NCBI RefSeq assembly: GCF_000803645.1
Contig: NZ_CP009122.1
Location: 1,464,501 to 1,528,500, forward strand
Direction of reading: 5' to 3'
Source: Sphingopyxis fribergensis
Lineage (GTDB): Bacteria; Pseudomonadota; Alphaproteobacteria; Sphingomonadales; Sphingomonadaceae
Length of the DNA stretch: 64,000 nucleotides
Shown: piece by piece, positions 28,724 to 37,747 of the stretch
How positions within the stretch are numbered: position 1 is the first letter of the stretch
Layout of the letters: each line of letters begins with the position of its first letter
Made by a program: the position numbers and the translations under genes
The notes under the pieces: model-generated
The model's database searches: none
Told to the model about the DNA's origin: nothing
The model's input: the letters and a program-made list of their open reading frames with translations, nothing else

Positions 28724-30130
28724 ATGGCCGAAGCCGACGTCGCCCCGGCGGTCGCAGAAGACCCGGACGCGGCGGACAAACCGGCGGCGCTGACCAGTCG
28801 CATCACCGGCTCGCTCGCGCGGCGCATGATCGCGATCGCGGCACTGTGGATTTCGGTGCTGCTGATCGGCGGCGGCTTTGCGCTCGACCGCGTGCTGACC
28901 GGGGCGATCACGCGCAATTTCGATTCGAGCCTCGAATATGTGCTGATCGCGATGATCCGGTCGTCGGAGATCGGCCCCGACGGCGAGGTGCGGCTGGTCG
29001 AGCCGCTCGGCGACCAGCGCTTCCTCGAACCCTATAGCGGCCTTTATTGGCAGATCAGCGGTGGCAATCAGGAACCCTATCGCTCGCGTTCCTTGTGGGA
29101 ACGCTCGCTGAAGGCACCGACGCCGCATGTCGACAACCAGATCCACACCTATGACAGCAACCAGTTTCCCGAAGAGGAACTGCGCGTGCTCGAACGCAAC
29201 GTTATCCTGCCCGGCAGCAAGACCAATTGGCGATACCAGATCGCACAATCGCGCGAGGCGCTCGATGCGCAGGTCGGCGCCGTGCGACAAACGCTGATCC
29301 CCAGTCTCGCCTTGCTCGGCCTCGGGCTCATCATCCTCGCGGCGCTCCAGACCTTTTACGGCCTGTGGCCGCTGCGTCACATTCGCCGTGCGATCGCGGC
29401 AATGCGCGGCGGGCAGAACCGGCGCGTCGACGCCCCTTTGCCGCTGGAGGTGCAGCCGATGGTGGACGAGCTGAACGCGCTGCTCGCGCATAACGAGAAA
29501 CAGGCGGAAGAAGCACGGCTCCACGCGGGCAACCTCGCACACGCGCTCAAGACCCCGCTCACCGTCCTCGTCAACAGCGCGACGAGCTCGAAATCTGAGC
29601 TCGCCGAAACCGTACGGCGCGAGGCCGCGACGATGCAGCGGCAGGTCGACCACCACCTTGCGCGCGCGCGCGCGGTCGGACGGCGCGGCGCAGCGCAGGC
29701 GCGCGCGGTCGTGTGGGACAGTGTGAACAGCGTGTCGCGCGCGGTCGCGGCGCTTTATCCCGAAACGCGGCTCGATGCGGCCGGCGACAAGAGCGTCGTC
29801 GTCCGGGTCGAACGGCAAGATCTCGACGAACTGGTGGGAAATCTGCTAGAAAATGCGGCCAAATATGGCGGTGGCAGCGTCTTCGTCACGGTCGGACGCG
29901 AAGACGGGATGGCCGAAATCCTGATCGAGGACGACGGCACCGGCATCTCACCCGCCGACCGCGAACGCATCTTCGACCGCGGCGTCCGGCTCGACAGCGG
30001 CAAGCCGGGAACGGGATTGGGCCTCGCCATCGTCCGTGATGTCGCCGAAATCTATGGCGGCAGTATTACGCTCGAGGAGAGTGAGGATTTGGGCGGGCTG
30101 ATGGTCCGGCTGAGGTTGCCGGCAGCGTAG
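28724..30130 (+). CDS. Sensor histidine kinase (PhoQ-like)
   Basis: 468 residues. Two transmembrane segments, MIAIAALWISVLLIGGGFAL near 35 and LIPSLALLGLGLIILAAL near 195, flank a periplasmic sensor of about 130 residues. A HAMP-like linker follows. The H-box GNLAHALKTPLTVL places the phospho-histidine at H273. The catalytic domain has NLLENAAKYG, EDDGTGI and GTGLGLAIV. It pairs with the response regulator two bases upstream. Signal unknown; PhoQ relatives sense Mg2+, pH or peptides, and the acidic patch here is unremarkable. Confidence 0.9.
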   Translation: MAEADVAPAVAEDPDAADKPAALTSRITGSLARRMIAIAALWISVLLIGGGFALDRVLTGAITRNFDSSLEYVLIAMIRSSEIGPDGEVRLVEPLGDQRFLEPYSGLYWQISGGNQEPYRSRSLWERSLKAPTPHVDNQIHTYDSNQFPEEELRVLERNVILPGSKTNWRYQIAQSREALDAQVGAVRQTLIPSLALLGLGLIILAALQTFYGLWPLRHIRRAIAAMRGGQNRRVDAPLPLEVQPMVDELNALLAHNEKQAEEARLHAGNLAHALKTPLTVLVNSATSSKSELAETVRREAATMQRQVDHHLARARAVGRRGAAQARAVVWDSVNSVSRAVAALYPETRLDAAGDKSVVVRVERQDLDELVGNLLENAAKYGGGSVFVTVGREDGMAEILIEDDGTGISPADRERIFDRGVRLDSGKPGTGLGLAIVRDVAEIYGGSITLEESEDLGGLMVRLRLPAA

Positions 30131-30346
30131 CGGCCGGAGCGCTTTTTCGCAGTCAATTCGATCCGACTTCCATTTTCAGCGACCGAAAATGAAAAAAAAT
30201 TCCGCTTGTGCGACACAGGCTTATCGGCGCGCCGTGCGACAGCCGCGCCAACTCGCGCAACTTTCGCCGCCGCCGCGAGTATTCTTGTGCCAGAAAGGGC
30301 CACAAGACCATTTGCGGCCCTGCCAATCCAATTGAAGGAGTAGGGT

Positions 30347-31225
30347 ATGGGTGCATTTACCAAGGGTTCGGGGGCGCTGTTGGCGCTGGCTATGCTGGCC
30401 GGGACGGCGACGGTCGGCGTCGCGGCACAGCAGCAGGACAATGATGGCGGCGAAGTCATGGCAACCGTCGTCGGTACGCTGCCTTCGCCTGACCAGATGA
30501 CCAAGGGACCCAAGGTCGAAGGCATCATCGCCGCGCGCACCGATGGCCGCATCAAGGTTGCGACCGCCGACGGCAACAGCACCACCATCGCAATCGCCGA
30601 CTATACGAAAATCAAGAGCAGCGGCGGCTTCCTCGGCCTCAACCGCGACAAGCTGGCCTCGGATCAACTGCTCAACGGTCTGCCCGTCACCATCGACACC
30701 TTGCAGTGGGACGGCGGCCTCGTGGCGAGCCAGGTCGAGCTCAAGAGCAAAGACCTCCGCACCGCATCGATGATCCGCACCGGCACCGACCAGCGCTTCG
30801 CCGAGCAGACCGCCGCGACCGAGGCGCTGCGCAGCCGCGTCGGCGACATCGACCAGTATAACGTCAAGGGCACGACAAACGTGAACTTCGCCACCGGCAA
30901 GGCGGTGCTGACCGAGCAGGCGAAGGCCGATCTTTGCAGCGCGGCAACGCAGGCCGAAGGCATGGACAACGCGCTACTGCTCGTCGTCGGCTACACCGAT
31001 TCGACCGGAAGCCAGGAGCTCAACCAGGTGCTTAGCGAAAAGCGCGCGAGCCGCGTCGTCAATCATCTTCAGCAGGCATGCGGCTGGAAGCCTTATCGCA
31101 TGCTGACCCCCACCGGGATGGCCGAAGCCGACCCGGCGGCGGACAACACGACGGCGGAAGGTAAGGCCCAGAATCGCCGCGTTGCGGTGAACATTCTGGT
31201 CAGCAAGGGCCTCGACGGCATGTAA
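30347..31225 (+). CDS. OmpA-family outer membrane/peptidoglycan-binding protein
   Basis: 292 residues with a signal peptide (LLALAMLAGTATVGVAA). An N-terminal domain of about 100 residues (IIAARTDGRIKV, LPVTIDTLQWDGGLVASQVEL) resembles a DUF5666-like beta domain. A C-terminal OmpA domain (about 175-290) follows: VNFATGKAVLTEQAK, VVGYTDSTGSQELNQVLSEKRASRVVNHL, ending NRRVAVNILV. The D and R used for peptidoglycan binding lie in GYTDSTGS and in SEKRASRV. It likely links the envelope to the cell wall. The 216 bp upstream are AT-containing and hold its promoter. Confidence 0.85.
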   Translation: MGAFTKGSGALLALAMLAGTATVGVAAQQQDNDGGEVMATVVGTLPSPDQMTKGPKVEGIIAARTDGRIKVATADGNSTTIAIADYTKIKSSGGFLGLNRDKLASDQLLNGLPVTIDTLQWDGGLVASQVELKSKDLRTASMIRTGTDQRFAEQTAATEALRSRVGDIDQYNVKGTTNVNFATGKAVLTEQAKADLCSAATQAEGMDNALLLVVGYTDSTGSQELNQVLSEKRASRVVNHLQQACGWKPYRMLTPTGMAEADPAADNTTAEGKAQNRRVAVNILVSKGLDGM

Positions 31226-31303
31226 GATGCGCGGGGGTGGGCTATGCTCACCCCGGCTTCCTCGTCGGAAGCGGCTATTGGGTCGCTTCCGTTCGCGGCG
31301 CTT

Positions 31304-31999
31304 TCAGGTCGCGGTGACTTCCAGCCCGCGCTGCACCGCCGGCCGCGCAAGGCCCGCCTCAAGCCACCGCTGGACATGCGCGAAGCGATCGAAGCCGACG
31401 ATGTCTCGCGCTTCGTAAAAGCCGATCAGGTTGCGCACCCAACCGAGCAGAGAAATGTCGGCGATGCTGTAATCGGCGCCCATCACCCACTCGCGACTTG
31501 AGAGTCGATCATCGAGCACGGCCAGCAACCGCGTCGATTCGGCAGCGTAGCGGTCGCGTGGGCGCTTATCCTCATATTCGCGTCCGGCGAATTTGTGGAA
31601 AAAGCCGAGCTGGCCGAACATGGGGCCGACGCCGCCCATCTGCCACATCACCCACTGGATCGTCTCGTAGCGCATGTTCGGGTCTGCCGAAATGAACTGG
31701 CCGCTTTTGTCGGCGAGATAGAGCAGGATCGCGCCCGATTCGAACAGCGCCAGCGGCTTGCCGTTCGGTCCCGCAGGGTCGTAGATCGCCGGGATCTTGC
31801 CGTTGGGATTGAGCGCGAGGAACGCCGGGTCATGGCTCTCGTTGGCCATGATGTCGATGCGGTGCGGTTCGTAAGCGAGGCCGGTTTCTTCGAGCATGAT
31901 CCCCGCTTTCACCCCGTTGGGCGTCGGGGCGGAGAAAAGCTGGATCCGGTCGGGGTGCTGCGCGGGCCAGCGCGCGAAGATCGGATGGTCGACGCTCAC
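31304..31999 (-). CDS. Glutathione S-transferase, Nu class (YfcG/YghU-like)
   Basis: 231 residues. The thioredoxin-like N-domain has SAPTPNGVKAGIML, the Thr-Pro-Asn motif characteristic of Nu-class GSTs with disulfide-bond reductase activity, followed by NPNGKIPAIYDPAG and LFESGAILLYLADK (glutathione site). The all-helical C-domain includes WQMGGVGPMFGQLGFF and DYSIADISLLGW. The start overlaps the chorismate mutase stop by 4 bp, so the two are translationally coupled. Confidence 0.88.
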   Translation of the reverse strand: MSVDHPIFARWPAQHPDRIQLFSAPTPNGVKAGIMLEETGLAYEPHRIDIMANESHDPAFLALNPNGKIPAIYDPAGPNGKPLALFESGAILLYLADKSGQFISADPNMRYETIQWVMWQMGGVGPMFGQLGFFHKFAGREYEDKRPRDRYAAESTRLLAVLDDRLSSREWVMGADYSIADISLLGWVRNLIGFYEARDIVGFDRFAHVQRWLEAGLARPAVQRGLEVTAT

Positions 32000-32283
32000 G
32001 CGCTTTGCTCCCGCTTGGCTTGCTGATGATGGCGGATCACCTCGTCGATGATGAACCGCAGGAACTTTTCGGTGAAATCGGGGTCGAGGTCGGCATCGCG
32101 AGCTAGCTCACGCAGCCGTTCGATCTGGCGCTCTTCACGATTGGGGTCGGCGGGGGGCAGGCCCTCGCGGGCCTTGAGTTCGCCCACCGCCTTGGTCACC
32201 TTGAAACGTTCGGCGAGCATATAAACGAGCGCCGCGTCGATATTGTCGATGCTTTGGCGGTAACGGCTCAACTGGTCGACCAT
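31996..32283 (-). CDS. Chorismate mutase, AroQ type (second copy)
   Basis: 95 residues from ATG 32283, chosen for the GAGAGGAG ribosome-binding site 6 bases before it; 18 extra upstream codons are not needed. Classical AroQ core: YRQSIDNIDAALVYMLAERFKVTKAVGELKA carries the active-site arginine and lysine pair, followed by RQIERLRELA and FLRFIIDEVIRHH. It makes prephenate. This copy is nearer to the typical AroQ of alphaproteobacteria than the PchB-leaning gene at 15125-15454. It is coupled by 4 bp overlap to a GST, for which no pathway reason is evident. Confidence 0.85.
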   Translation of the reverse strand: MVDQLSRYRQSIDNIDAALVYMLAERFKVTKAVGELKAREGLPPADPNREERQIERLRELARDADLDPDFTEKFLRFIIDEVIRHHQQAKREQSA

Positions 32284-32387
32284 GCGCGGCTCCTCTCTTG
32301 CCCGGACCGCTTGGCACCGTCGCACCCATACTGGCAAGCCGAAAGTCGTTGCAAAATCGTGACTGCGGCGCCAAGGCTCGCCGCGTT

Positions 32388-33401
32388 ATGACTGCCGAGA
32401 TACACCTCCTCCACGGCGATCGTCCGCCTTCGCTCGACCCGATGATGGCGCTTGTCGCCGCCGATATGAACGAGGTGAATTCGGTCATTCTCGACCGCAT
32501 GCAATCCGAAGTGCCGCTGATCCCCGAACTCGCAGGCCACCTGATTGCGGGCGGCGGCAAGCGGATGCGCCCGATGCTCACGCTCGCGTGCGGCAAGCTG
32601 CTCGACTATCCGGGCCGCCGCCACTGCAAGCTCGCCGCGGCGGTTGAATTTATCCATACCGCGACGCTGCTCCACGACGACGTCGTCGACAAGTCGGACC
32701 TGCGCCGGGGCCGCAAGACCGCGAACCTGATCTGGGGCAACAGCGCGTCGGTGCTCGTCGGCGATTTCCTGTTCAGTCGCGCGTTCGAAGTGATGGTTGA
32801 GGATGGCTCGCTGAAGGTGCTCAAAATCCTCTCGCGCGCGTCGGCGGTGATCGCGGAGGGTGAGGTCAACCAGCTCTCCGCGCAGCGCCGGATCGAGACG
32901 AGTGAGGACCAATATCTCGCGATCATCAACGCCAAGACCGCCGAGTTGTTCGCTGCGGCATGCAAGATCGCCGCGGTCGTCGCCGAGCGCGACGAGGCGA
33001 CCGAAGCCGCGCTCGACGCCTATGGCCGCAACCTCGGCATCGCCTTTCAGCTCGTCGACGATGCGATCGACTATGTTTCGGACGCCGAAACGATGGGCAA
33101 AGGGGTCGGCGACGATTTCCGCGACGGCAAGGTCACCTTGCCCGTCATCCTCGCTTATGCGCGCGGCGATGCGGCGGAGCGCGAATTCTGGCAGCTCGCG
33201 ATCACCGGCCACCGCACGTCCGACGAGGATCTGGCGCACGCGACCAGCCTGCTCCACAAGCATGATACGATCGCCGACACGCTCGCCCGCGCGCGCCATT
33301 ATGGCCAGCGCGCGGTCGATGCGATTGGCGGCTTCCGCGCGAGTCAGGCCAAGGCGACGCTGACCGAGGCGGTCGCCTTCGCCGTCGCGCGCGCCTATTG
33401 A
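32388..33401 (+). CDS. ispB: Polyprenyl diphosphate synthase (octa/decaprenyl type)
   Basis: 337 residues from ATG 32388 (MTAEIHLLHG). Chain-elongating trans-prenyltransferase that makes the ubiquinone side-chain precursor. Both aspartate-rich motifs are present: LLHDDVVDKSD (first, near 88-96) and FQLVDDAIDYVSD (second, near 222). The GGGKRMRP motif sits near 52. Length and the LVDDAIDY wording fit long-chain IspB/DdsA rather than short FPP synthase. Sphingomonads use UQ-10, so a decaprenyl enzyme is likely but chain length cannot be read from sequence alone. Confidence 0.93.
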   Translation: MTAEIHLLHGDRPPSLDPMMALVAADMNEVNSVILDRMQSEVPLIPELAGHLIAGGGKRMRPMLTLACGKLLDYPGRRHCKLAAAVEFIHTATLLHDDVVDKSDLRRGRKTANLIWGNSASVLVGDFLFSRAFEVMVEDGSLKVLKILSRASAVIAEGEVNQLSAQRRIETSEDQYLAIINAKTAELFAAACKIAAVVAERDEATEAALDAYGRNLGIAFQLVDDAIDYVSDAETMGKGVGDDFRDGKVTLPVILAYARGDAAEREFWQLAITGHRTSDEDLAHATSLLHKHDTIADTLARARHYGQRAVDAIGGFRASQAKATLTEAVAFAVARAY

Positions 33402-33411
33402 ACCGCGCCTG

Positions 33412-33801
33412 ATGGCGATGGGAATGGGCCCTGTAGCGGACAATCCCGACGCATATATCGCCGCGCTATCGGACTGGCAGCGCGAGCGTGCCGAAATGAT
33501 GCGCGGAGCGATCCTGCGCGCTGCTCCGTTCGAAGAGACGATCAAATGGACGAACCTCGTCTTCATGGCGAATGGTCCGTGCATCCTGATCCGTGCGGAG
33601 GAGCATCGGATGCTGCTCGGCTTTTGGCGCGGCAAGCGGCTGCGCGCGCTCGAACCGCGGATCAGGGCGAGCGGCAAATATGAGCTCGGCAATCTGGTGA
33701 TGACCGAAGCGACCGAGGTGACGCCCGCGACGGTCGAACGTCTCGCCGCCGAGGCCTTTCGCCTCAACGCCGAACTGGGCGATCCGTCGGTACGCGCCTG
33801 A
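33412..33801 (+). CDS. DUF1801 domain protein
   Basis: 129 residues. The region NPDAYIAALSDWQRERAEMMRGAILRAAP then EETIKWTNLVFMANG and LGFWRGKRL matches the DUF1801 (YdhG-like) fold, a small alpha/beta protein of unknown function often described as YjbR/YdhG relative. Three nearby methionines at the start (codons 1, 3 and 5) leave the exact start open. Its stop overlaps the hrpB start (TGATG). Confidence 0.75.
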   Translation: MAMGMGPVADNPDAYIAALSDWQRERAEMMRGAILRAAPFEETIKWTNLVFMANGPCILIRAEEHRMLLGFWRGKRLRALEPRIRASGKYELGNLVMTEATEVTPATVERLAAEAFRLNAELGDPSVRA

Positions 33802-36263
33802 TGCAGCCGCTGCCGATCGACGTTGTGCTGCCCGACATCATGGCGGCGCTGACGCTCAAGCCGAACGCCGTTGTCGTCGCGCCGCCCGGCGCGGGGAAGA
33901 CGACGCGCGTTGCCCCCGCGCTGCTCGATCAGCCATGGTGCAAGGGACATGTCTGGCTGCTCTCGCCGCGTCGACTTGCCGCGCGCGCGGCGGCGGAGCG
34001 GATCGCCGAGGAAATGGGGACCGCGGTTGGCGGCATCGTCGGCTATGCGACACGTCTCGACAGCAAGCAGTCGGCATCGACGCGGCTACTGGTGATGACG
34101 CCCGGCCTGTTCCGCAACCGCATCCTCGCCGATCCCGAACTGTCGGGCGTGTCGGCGGTGCTCTTCGACGAGGTCCACGAACGCAGCCTCGACGGCGATT
34201 TTGCGCTCGCGCTCGCGATCGACGCACAGCAGGGGCTGCGCGACGACCTCCGCCTCGTAGCAATGTCGGCGACGCTCGACGGCGTGCGCTTCGGCGCGCT
34301 GCTCGGCAATGCGCCGGTGGTGAAGAGCGAGGGCAAGATCTGGCCGCTCGACCTGCGCCATATCGGCCGCCGCGCCGAGGACAGGCTCGAGGCTTCCGTG
34401 CTGGGCGCGGTGCGGCAGGCTCTCACCGAAGAGTCCGAGGGCGACATGCTGGCGTTCCTGCCCGGCGCCGCCGATATCGAGCGCACGGCCACCGCGGTCG
34501 AGGGGGCGCGCCTGCCGCTCGTCGTCCACCGCCTGCACGGCCAGATCGACCCTGCGCTGCAGCGAAAGGCGCTCGTCCGCGACGCCGACGGGCGACGCAA
34601 GCTGATCCTCGCGACGAGCATTGCCGAAACCAGCCTGACGATCGACGGCGTGCGGATCGTGATCGACGCCGGACTGTCGCGCCGCCCGCGCTTCGACAAG
34701 GCGGCGGGTATTGCGCGCCTCGTCACCGAGCGCGCGAGCCAGGCGTCGGCGACCCAGCGCGCGGGGCGTGCGGCACGGCAGGGGCCGGGGGTCGCCTACC
34801 GCCTGTGGGAAGCCGCGGCGACCGCGGGCATGCCGCCGTTCGACCCGCCCGAAATCCACGAGAACGACCTGATGCCCGTCGTGCTCGATTGCGCGAGTTG
34901 GGGCATTGTCGACCCGCGCCAACTTGGCTGGCTCGATCCGCCGTCGCCCGCCGCGATCTCCGAAGCGAAGGCGCGGTTGCAGGCGATCGGCGCGCTGAAT
35001 GACGATGGCCGCATTACGGAGCACGGCAAGGCGCTTGCGGCGATCCCGTTGCCGGTACCGCTGGCGCATATGCTGCTCGACGCGGCGCGGGCAGGTGAGG
35101 GGGAGATGGCCGCGCGGCTTGCGGTGCTGCTGACCGAGCCCGGGCTCGGCGGACGCGGCGCCGATGTCGAAGCGCGGCTGGGGCGCTGGCGCGGTCAGCG
35201 CAACGAGCGCAGCGAAGGCGCTTGGCGCCTCGCGCGCCGGCTTGCGACGATCGGAGAGAAGCTGGCAGCCGGGACGGGCGATGTCGAACCGCGCTCGATC
35301 GGCGGCTGGATCGCGACCGCTTGGCCCGACCGCGTCGCACGCCAGCGTTCGGGACAGCGCGGCGAATATCTCAGCGTCGGCGGGCGGGCTTACCGTATCG
35401 ATGCGGTCGATCCGCTCGCGGGCAGCGAATGGCTCGCGATCGCCGATGCGCAGGGCCACGCCGCAGGGGTGCGCATCCTCGCCGCGGCGCCGATCGATCA
35501 GGCCGAGGTCGAGGCGATCTTTGCCGACCGGATCGCCCAGCATTCGGCGAGCAGCTATGATGCGACAAGCGACCGCGTCGACCATCGCCGCGAACGGCGG
35601 CTCGGCGCGATTGCGCTGGCGAGTGGGCAGGGGGGGCGCAGCGAAAATGCCGAGGACGATATCGCGGTGCGCATGGCGGCGGTGCGCGGCAAGGGGCTTG
35701 GGCTCATTGGCTGGGGCCCGGCGTCGCAGGCGCTGCGCCAGCGCGCCTCCTATGCGGGGATCGACGCGCTATCGACGGGCGCGCTTGCCGACAGCGTCGA
35801 TCTTTGGCTGGAGCCTTTGCTCGCGGGTTGCCGCGGTCTTCGTGACATCGGGGACCGCAAGCTGACCGACGCGCTGACGGCGATGCTCGACTGGCCGGCG
35901 CGGCAATTGCTCGAGAAACATGCTCCGGCTGATTATACGACGCCCGTCGGCAGCCGGCATCCGATCGACTATGGCGCCGACGGCGGGCCGACGGTCAGCG
36001 TGCGCGTGCAGGAACTGTTCGGGCTCGCGCGTCATCCGACGATCGGCGATCCGCCGGTGCCGTTGGTGCTCGCGCTGACCTCGCCCGCGCACCGCCCGAT
36101 TCAAACGACGCGCGATCTTGTCTCCTTCTGGAGCGGCAGCTGGCATGACGTGGCGCGGGAGATGCGCGGGCGCTATCCCAAGCATAATTGGCCCGACGAT
36201 CCGGCGAACGCGCGGCCCAGCTTGATGACCAAAGCGGCGCAGGCGCGGCGCGATGCGCAATAG
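33801..36263 (+). CDS. hrpB: ATP-dependent helicase HrpB
   Basis: 820 residues, the expected length. DEAH/RHA superfamily 2 RNA-type helicase: Walker A APPGAGKTTR near 27, DEVH box in VLFDEVHERSLD near 115, SAT motif AMSATLDG, HLHG, TSIAETSLTIDGV and QRAGRAARQGPG (motif VI). The C-terminal HrpB domain ends with ...VSVRVQELFGLARHPTIG and SFWSGSWHDVAREMRGRYPKHNWP, typical of this subfamily. Role in the cell is poorly known. It shares one base with the preceding stop. Confidence 0.95.
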   Translation: MQPLPIDVVLPDIMAALTLKPNAVVVAPPGAGKTTRVAPALLDQPWCKGHVWLLSPRRLAARAAAERIAEEMGTAVGGIVGYATRLDSKQSASTRLLVMTPGLFRNRILADPELSGVSAVLFDEVHERSLDGDFALALAIDAQQGLRDDLRLVAMSATLDGVRFGALLGNAPVVKSEGKIWPLDLRHIGRRAEDRLEASVLGAVRQALTEESEGDMLAFLPGAADIERTATAVEGARLPLVVHRLHGQIDPALQRKALVRDADGRRKLILATSIAETSLTIDGVRIVIDAGLSRRPRFDKAAGIARLVTERASQASATQRAGRAARQGPGVAYRLWEAAATAGMPPFDPPEIHENDLMPVVLDCASWGIVDPRQLGWLDPPSPAAISEAKARLQAIGALNDDGRITEHGKALAAIPLPVPLAHMLLDAARAGEGEMAARLAVLLTEPGLGGRGADVEARLGRWRGQRNERSEGAWRLARRLATIGEKLAAGTGDVEPRSIGGWIATAWPDRVARQRSGQRGEYLSVGGRAYRIDAVDPLAGSEWLAIADAQGHAAGVRILAAAPIDQAEVEAIFADRIAQHSASSYDATSDRVDHRRERRLGAIALASGQGGRSENAEDDIAVRMAAVRGKGLGLIGWGPASQALRQRASYAGIDALSTGALADSVDLWLEPLLAGCRGLRDIGDRKLTDALTAMLDWPARQLLEKHAPADYTTPVGSRHPIDYGADGGPTVSVRVQELFGLARHPTIGDPPVPLVLALTSPAHRPIQTTRDLVSFWSGSWHDVAREMRGRYPKHNWPDDPANARPSLMTKAAQARRDAQ

Positions 36264-36329
36264 GCCTCTTTTCGCAGCCGCCGGTTGGCGCTAAGGCGGG
36301 GGTCAGGCCCCAGTTACAGGACGACCCCG

Positions 36330-36608
36330 ATGAAAGCGCGTATTTTCCAGAAGCCCAAGAATGCGATGCAGTCGGGGCGTGCCGGAACGCAGCGCTGGAT
36401 GCTGGAATTTGCCCCTGCCGAAGCGCGTAAGGCCGATCCGTTGATGGGCTGGTCGGGCAGCGGCGATACGCAGCGCCAGCTGCGCCTTGGCTTCGCGAGC
36501 CAGGAAGAGGCGGTCGCCTATGCGAACCGCAATGGCATTGAGGCCGAGGTGGTCGCGACCCCCGTTCGCACGTTGAAAATCCAGGCCTACGCAGACAATT
36601 TCCGGTAA
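36330..36608 (+). CDS. NADH dehydrogenase accessory subunit (ETC_C1/NDUFS4 family)
   Basis: 92 residues from ATG 36330, after a short upstream frame that is not coding. Sequence KARIFQKPKNAMQSGRAGTQ and DPLMGWSGSGDTQRQLRLGF match the alphaproteobacterial homologue of the mitochondrial complex I 18 kDa subunit NDUFS4, which stabilises the NADH-oxidising arm. ATPVRTLKIQAYADNFR completes the family ending. It stands alone, outside the nuo cluster, as is common. Followed by an inverted-repeat element. Confidence 0.88.
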   Translation: MKARIFQKPKNAMQSGRAGTQRWMLEFAPAEARKADPLMGWSGSGDTQRQLRLGFASQEEAVAYANRNGIEAEVVATPVRTLKIQAYADNFR

Positions 36609-36619
36609 ATACCACCCAT

Positions 36620-36704
36620 CGTCATTGCGAGGAGCCGAAGGCGACGCGGCAATCCAGAATATGCGTAAACCGCGCTGGATTGCTTCGCTGCGCTCGCAAT
36701 GACG
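36620..36704. repeat. Inverted-repeat element, CGTCATTGCGAG family
   Basis: Arms CGTCATTGCGAGGAGCCGAAGGC... and ...TGCTTCGCTGCGCTCGCAATGACG with matching inner CAATCCAG/CTGGATTG. About 85 bases that can fold into a single long hairpin. The same sequence type is widespread in proteobacterial genomes. It lies between the convergent ends of the complex I subunit and the DUF4170 genes. Confidence 0.85.
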
Positions 36705-36710
36705 AGCTAT

Positions 36711-36926
36711 TTATTCGCTGTCGGGCTGTAGCAGTTTGTGCAGGTGGACGACGACATATTTCATTTCGGCATCGTCGACCGTGCGCTGCGCCGCGCTGCG
36801 CCACGCCTTTTCGGCGGACTTGTAGTCGGGATAGAGGCCCACGACGTCGAGGTTGTGAAGGTCGGTAAAGTCGAGGCCCTGCGGGTCGCTGACGCGTCCG
36901 CCGAAAACCAGGTGAAGCTTGCTCAT
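36711..36926 (-). CDS. DUF4170 protein
   Basis: 71 residues: KLHLVFGGRVSDPQGLDFTDL, LDVVGLYPDYKSAEKAWRS and YVVVHLHKLLQP match the small alphaproteobacterial DUF4170 family of unknown function. No signal peptide or membrane helix is seen, so cytoplasmic. Opposite strand from the complex I subunit, about 100 bp away beyond the repeat. The start at 36926 is preceded by weak purine-rich bases. Confidence 0.8.
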   Translation of the reverse strand: MSKLHLVFGGRVSDPQGLDFTDLHNLDVVGLYPDYKSAEKAWRSAAQRTVDDAEMKYVVVHLHKLLQPDSE

Positions 36927-37011
36927 CTTCGGATTCCTGCCGGTAAAAGTCTTGGGGAGGGGAAGCGCAGCCCCCTATTCCGCAACGGGCGAATAAGCAA
37001 GTCAGCTGTCC

Positions 37012-37374
37012 TCAGCTGTCGGGATCTTCCTTGCGACCTTTAGGCAGCAGCGAGCCGAGCAGCGCACCGATTGCGACCGCCCCGGCGACGAGCGCCAGCG
37101 GCTGCTTTTCGGCCGCGTCCTTCAACTTGCTGTTTGCGCGCTTGGCCTGTGCCTTCCCCTTCTCATAGACTTCGCCGGCGGCTTCGCGGGCGACGCCGGC
37201 CTGTTCGCTCGCCTTGGCGGCAAGGTCTTCGGTCGCGGCGCGGGCGCGGCCATAGCCATCCTGGATGCGCGCCTTTGCCGCCTCGGCGGTCAGTCGTGCA
37301 TTCTCGGCGGTTTTCTCCGCCAATTCACTCGCTTTGGCACGCGTTTCGCGGGCGGTTTCACCGAACGGCTTCAT
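37012..37374 (-). CDS. Helical membrane-anchored stress-type protein (LEA/YtxH-like)
   Basis: 120 residues from ATG 37374, fixed by GGAGGAAG about 4 bases before it. A long alanine/lysine/glutamate helical region (ETARETRAKASELAEKTAENA, AAKARIQDGYGRARAATED) resembles late-embryogenesis-abundant or apolipophorin-like repeats. A C-terminal hydrophobic helix PLALVAGAVAIGALLGSLL ends with a basic tail. Such topology fits an inner-membrane anchor with a cytoplasmic coil. Overlaps the upstream gene by 17 bp. Last of a four-gene leftward operon. Confidence 0.7.
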   Translation of the reverse strand: MKPFGETARETRAKASELAEKTAENARLTAEAAKARIQDGYGRARAATEDLAAKASEQAGVAREAAGEVYEKGKAQAKRANSKLKDAAEKQPLALVAGAVAIGALLGSLLPKGRKEDPDS

Positions 37375-37747
37375 CTTCTTCCTCCAATGTTTCGATGTCA
37401 TCCGCGTCCGCCGATACATCGGGGGAACGAAAATGATCGGCGACGCCTGTCGCCAAATCCTGAATTTTTTTCGTCAGACGAGGCGCATGTTCCTTGATCG
37501 GTTCGCGCAGCAACCATGCAAGGCCCGCCGCCGCAGCAAGCGCGATGGGAAGGCGATTGTTGCGAAATTGCTCCTGCACCGCGTGGGCTGTGTCATCGAC
37601 CTTTTCACCGATGCGGTATTTGCCGCGATCGACGAGCGCGCTGGGTTTGAGAGCCGCGCGCGCGACGTCGAGCCGGCGGTGCAACTCCGCGCGTTGCAGC
37701 ATCGAGCGACGCGCGGCGGCGATCAGGCGATTACGCGTCCGCGGCAT
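37358..37747 (-). CDS. DUF3618-like membrane-associated protein (YqjK-like position)
   Basis: 129 residues. A basic N-terminus (RTRNRLIAAARRS), a helical region with AELHRRLDVARAALKP, then VQEQFRNNRLPIALAAAAGLAWLL, with one hydrophobic helix near 67-82, and an acidic C-terminal tail (DDIETLEEEDE). Composition fits DUF3618-type proteins that sit next to phage-holin-like and YqjD-like genes. It overlaps both neighbours (17 bp each), showing tight co-translation in the operon. Confidence 0.65.
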   Translation of the reverse strand: MPRTRNRLIAAARRSMLQRAELHRRLDVARAALKPSALVDRGKYRIGEKVDDTAHAVQEQFRNNRLPIALAAAAGLAWLLREPIKEHAPRLTKKIQDLATGVADHFRSPDVSADADDIETLEEEDEAVR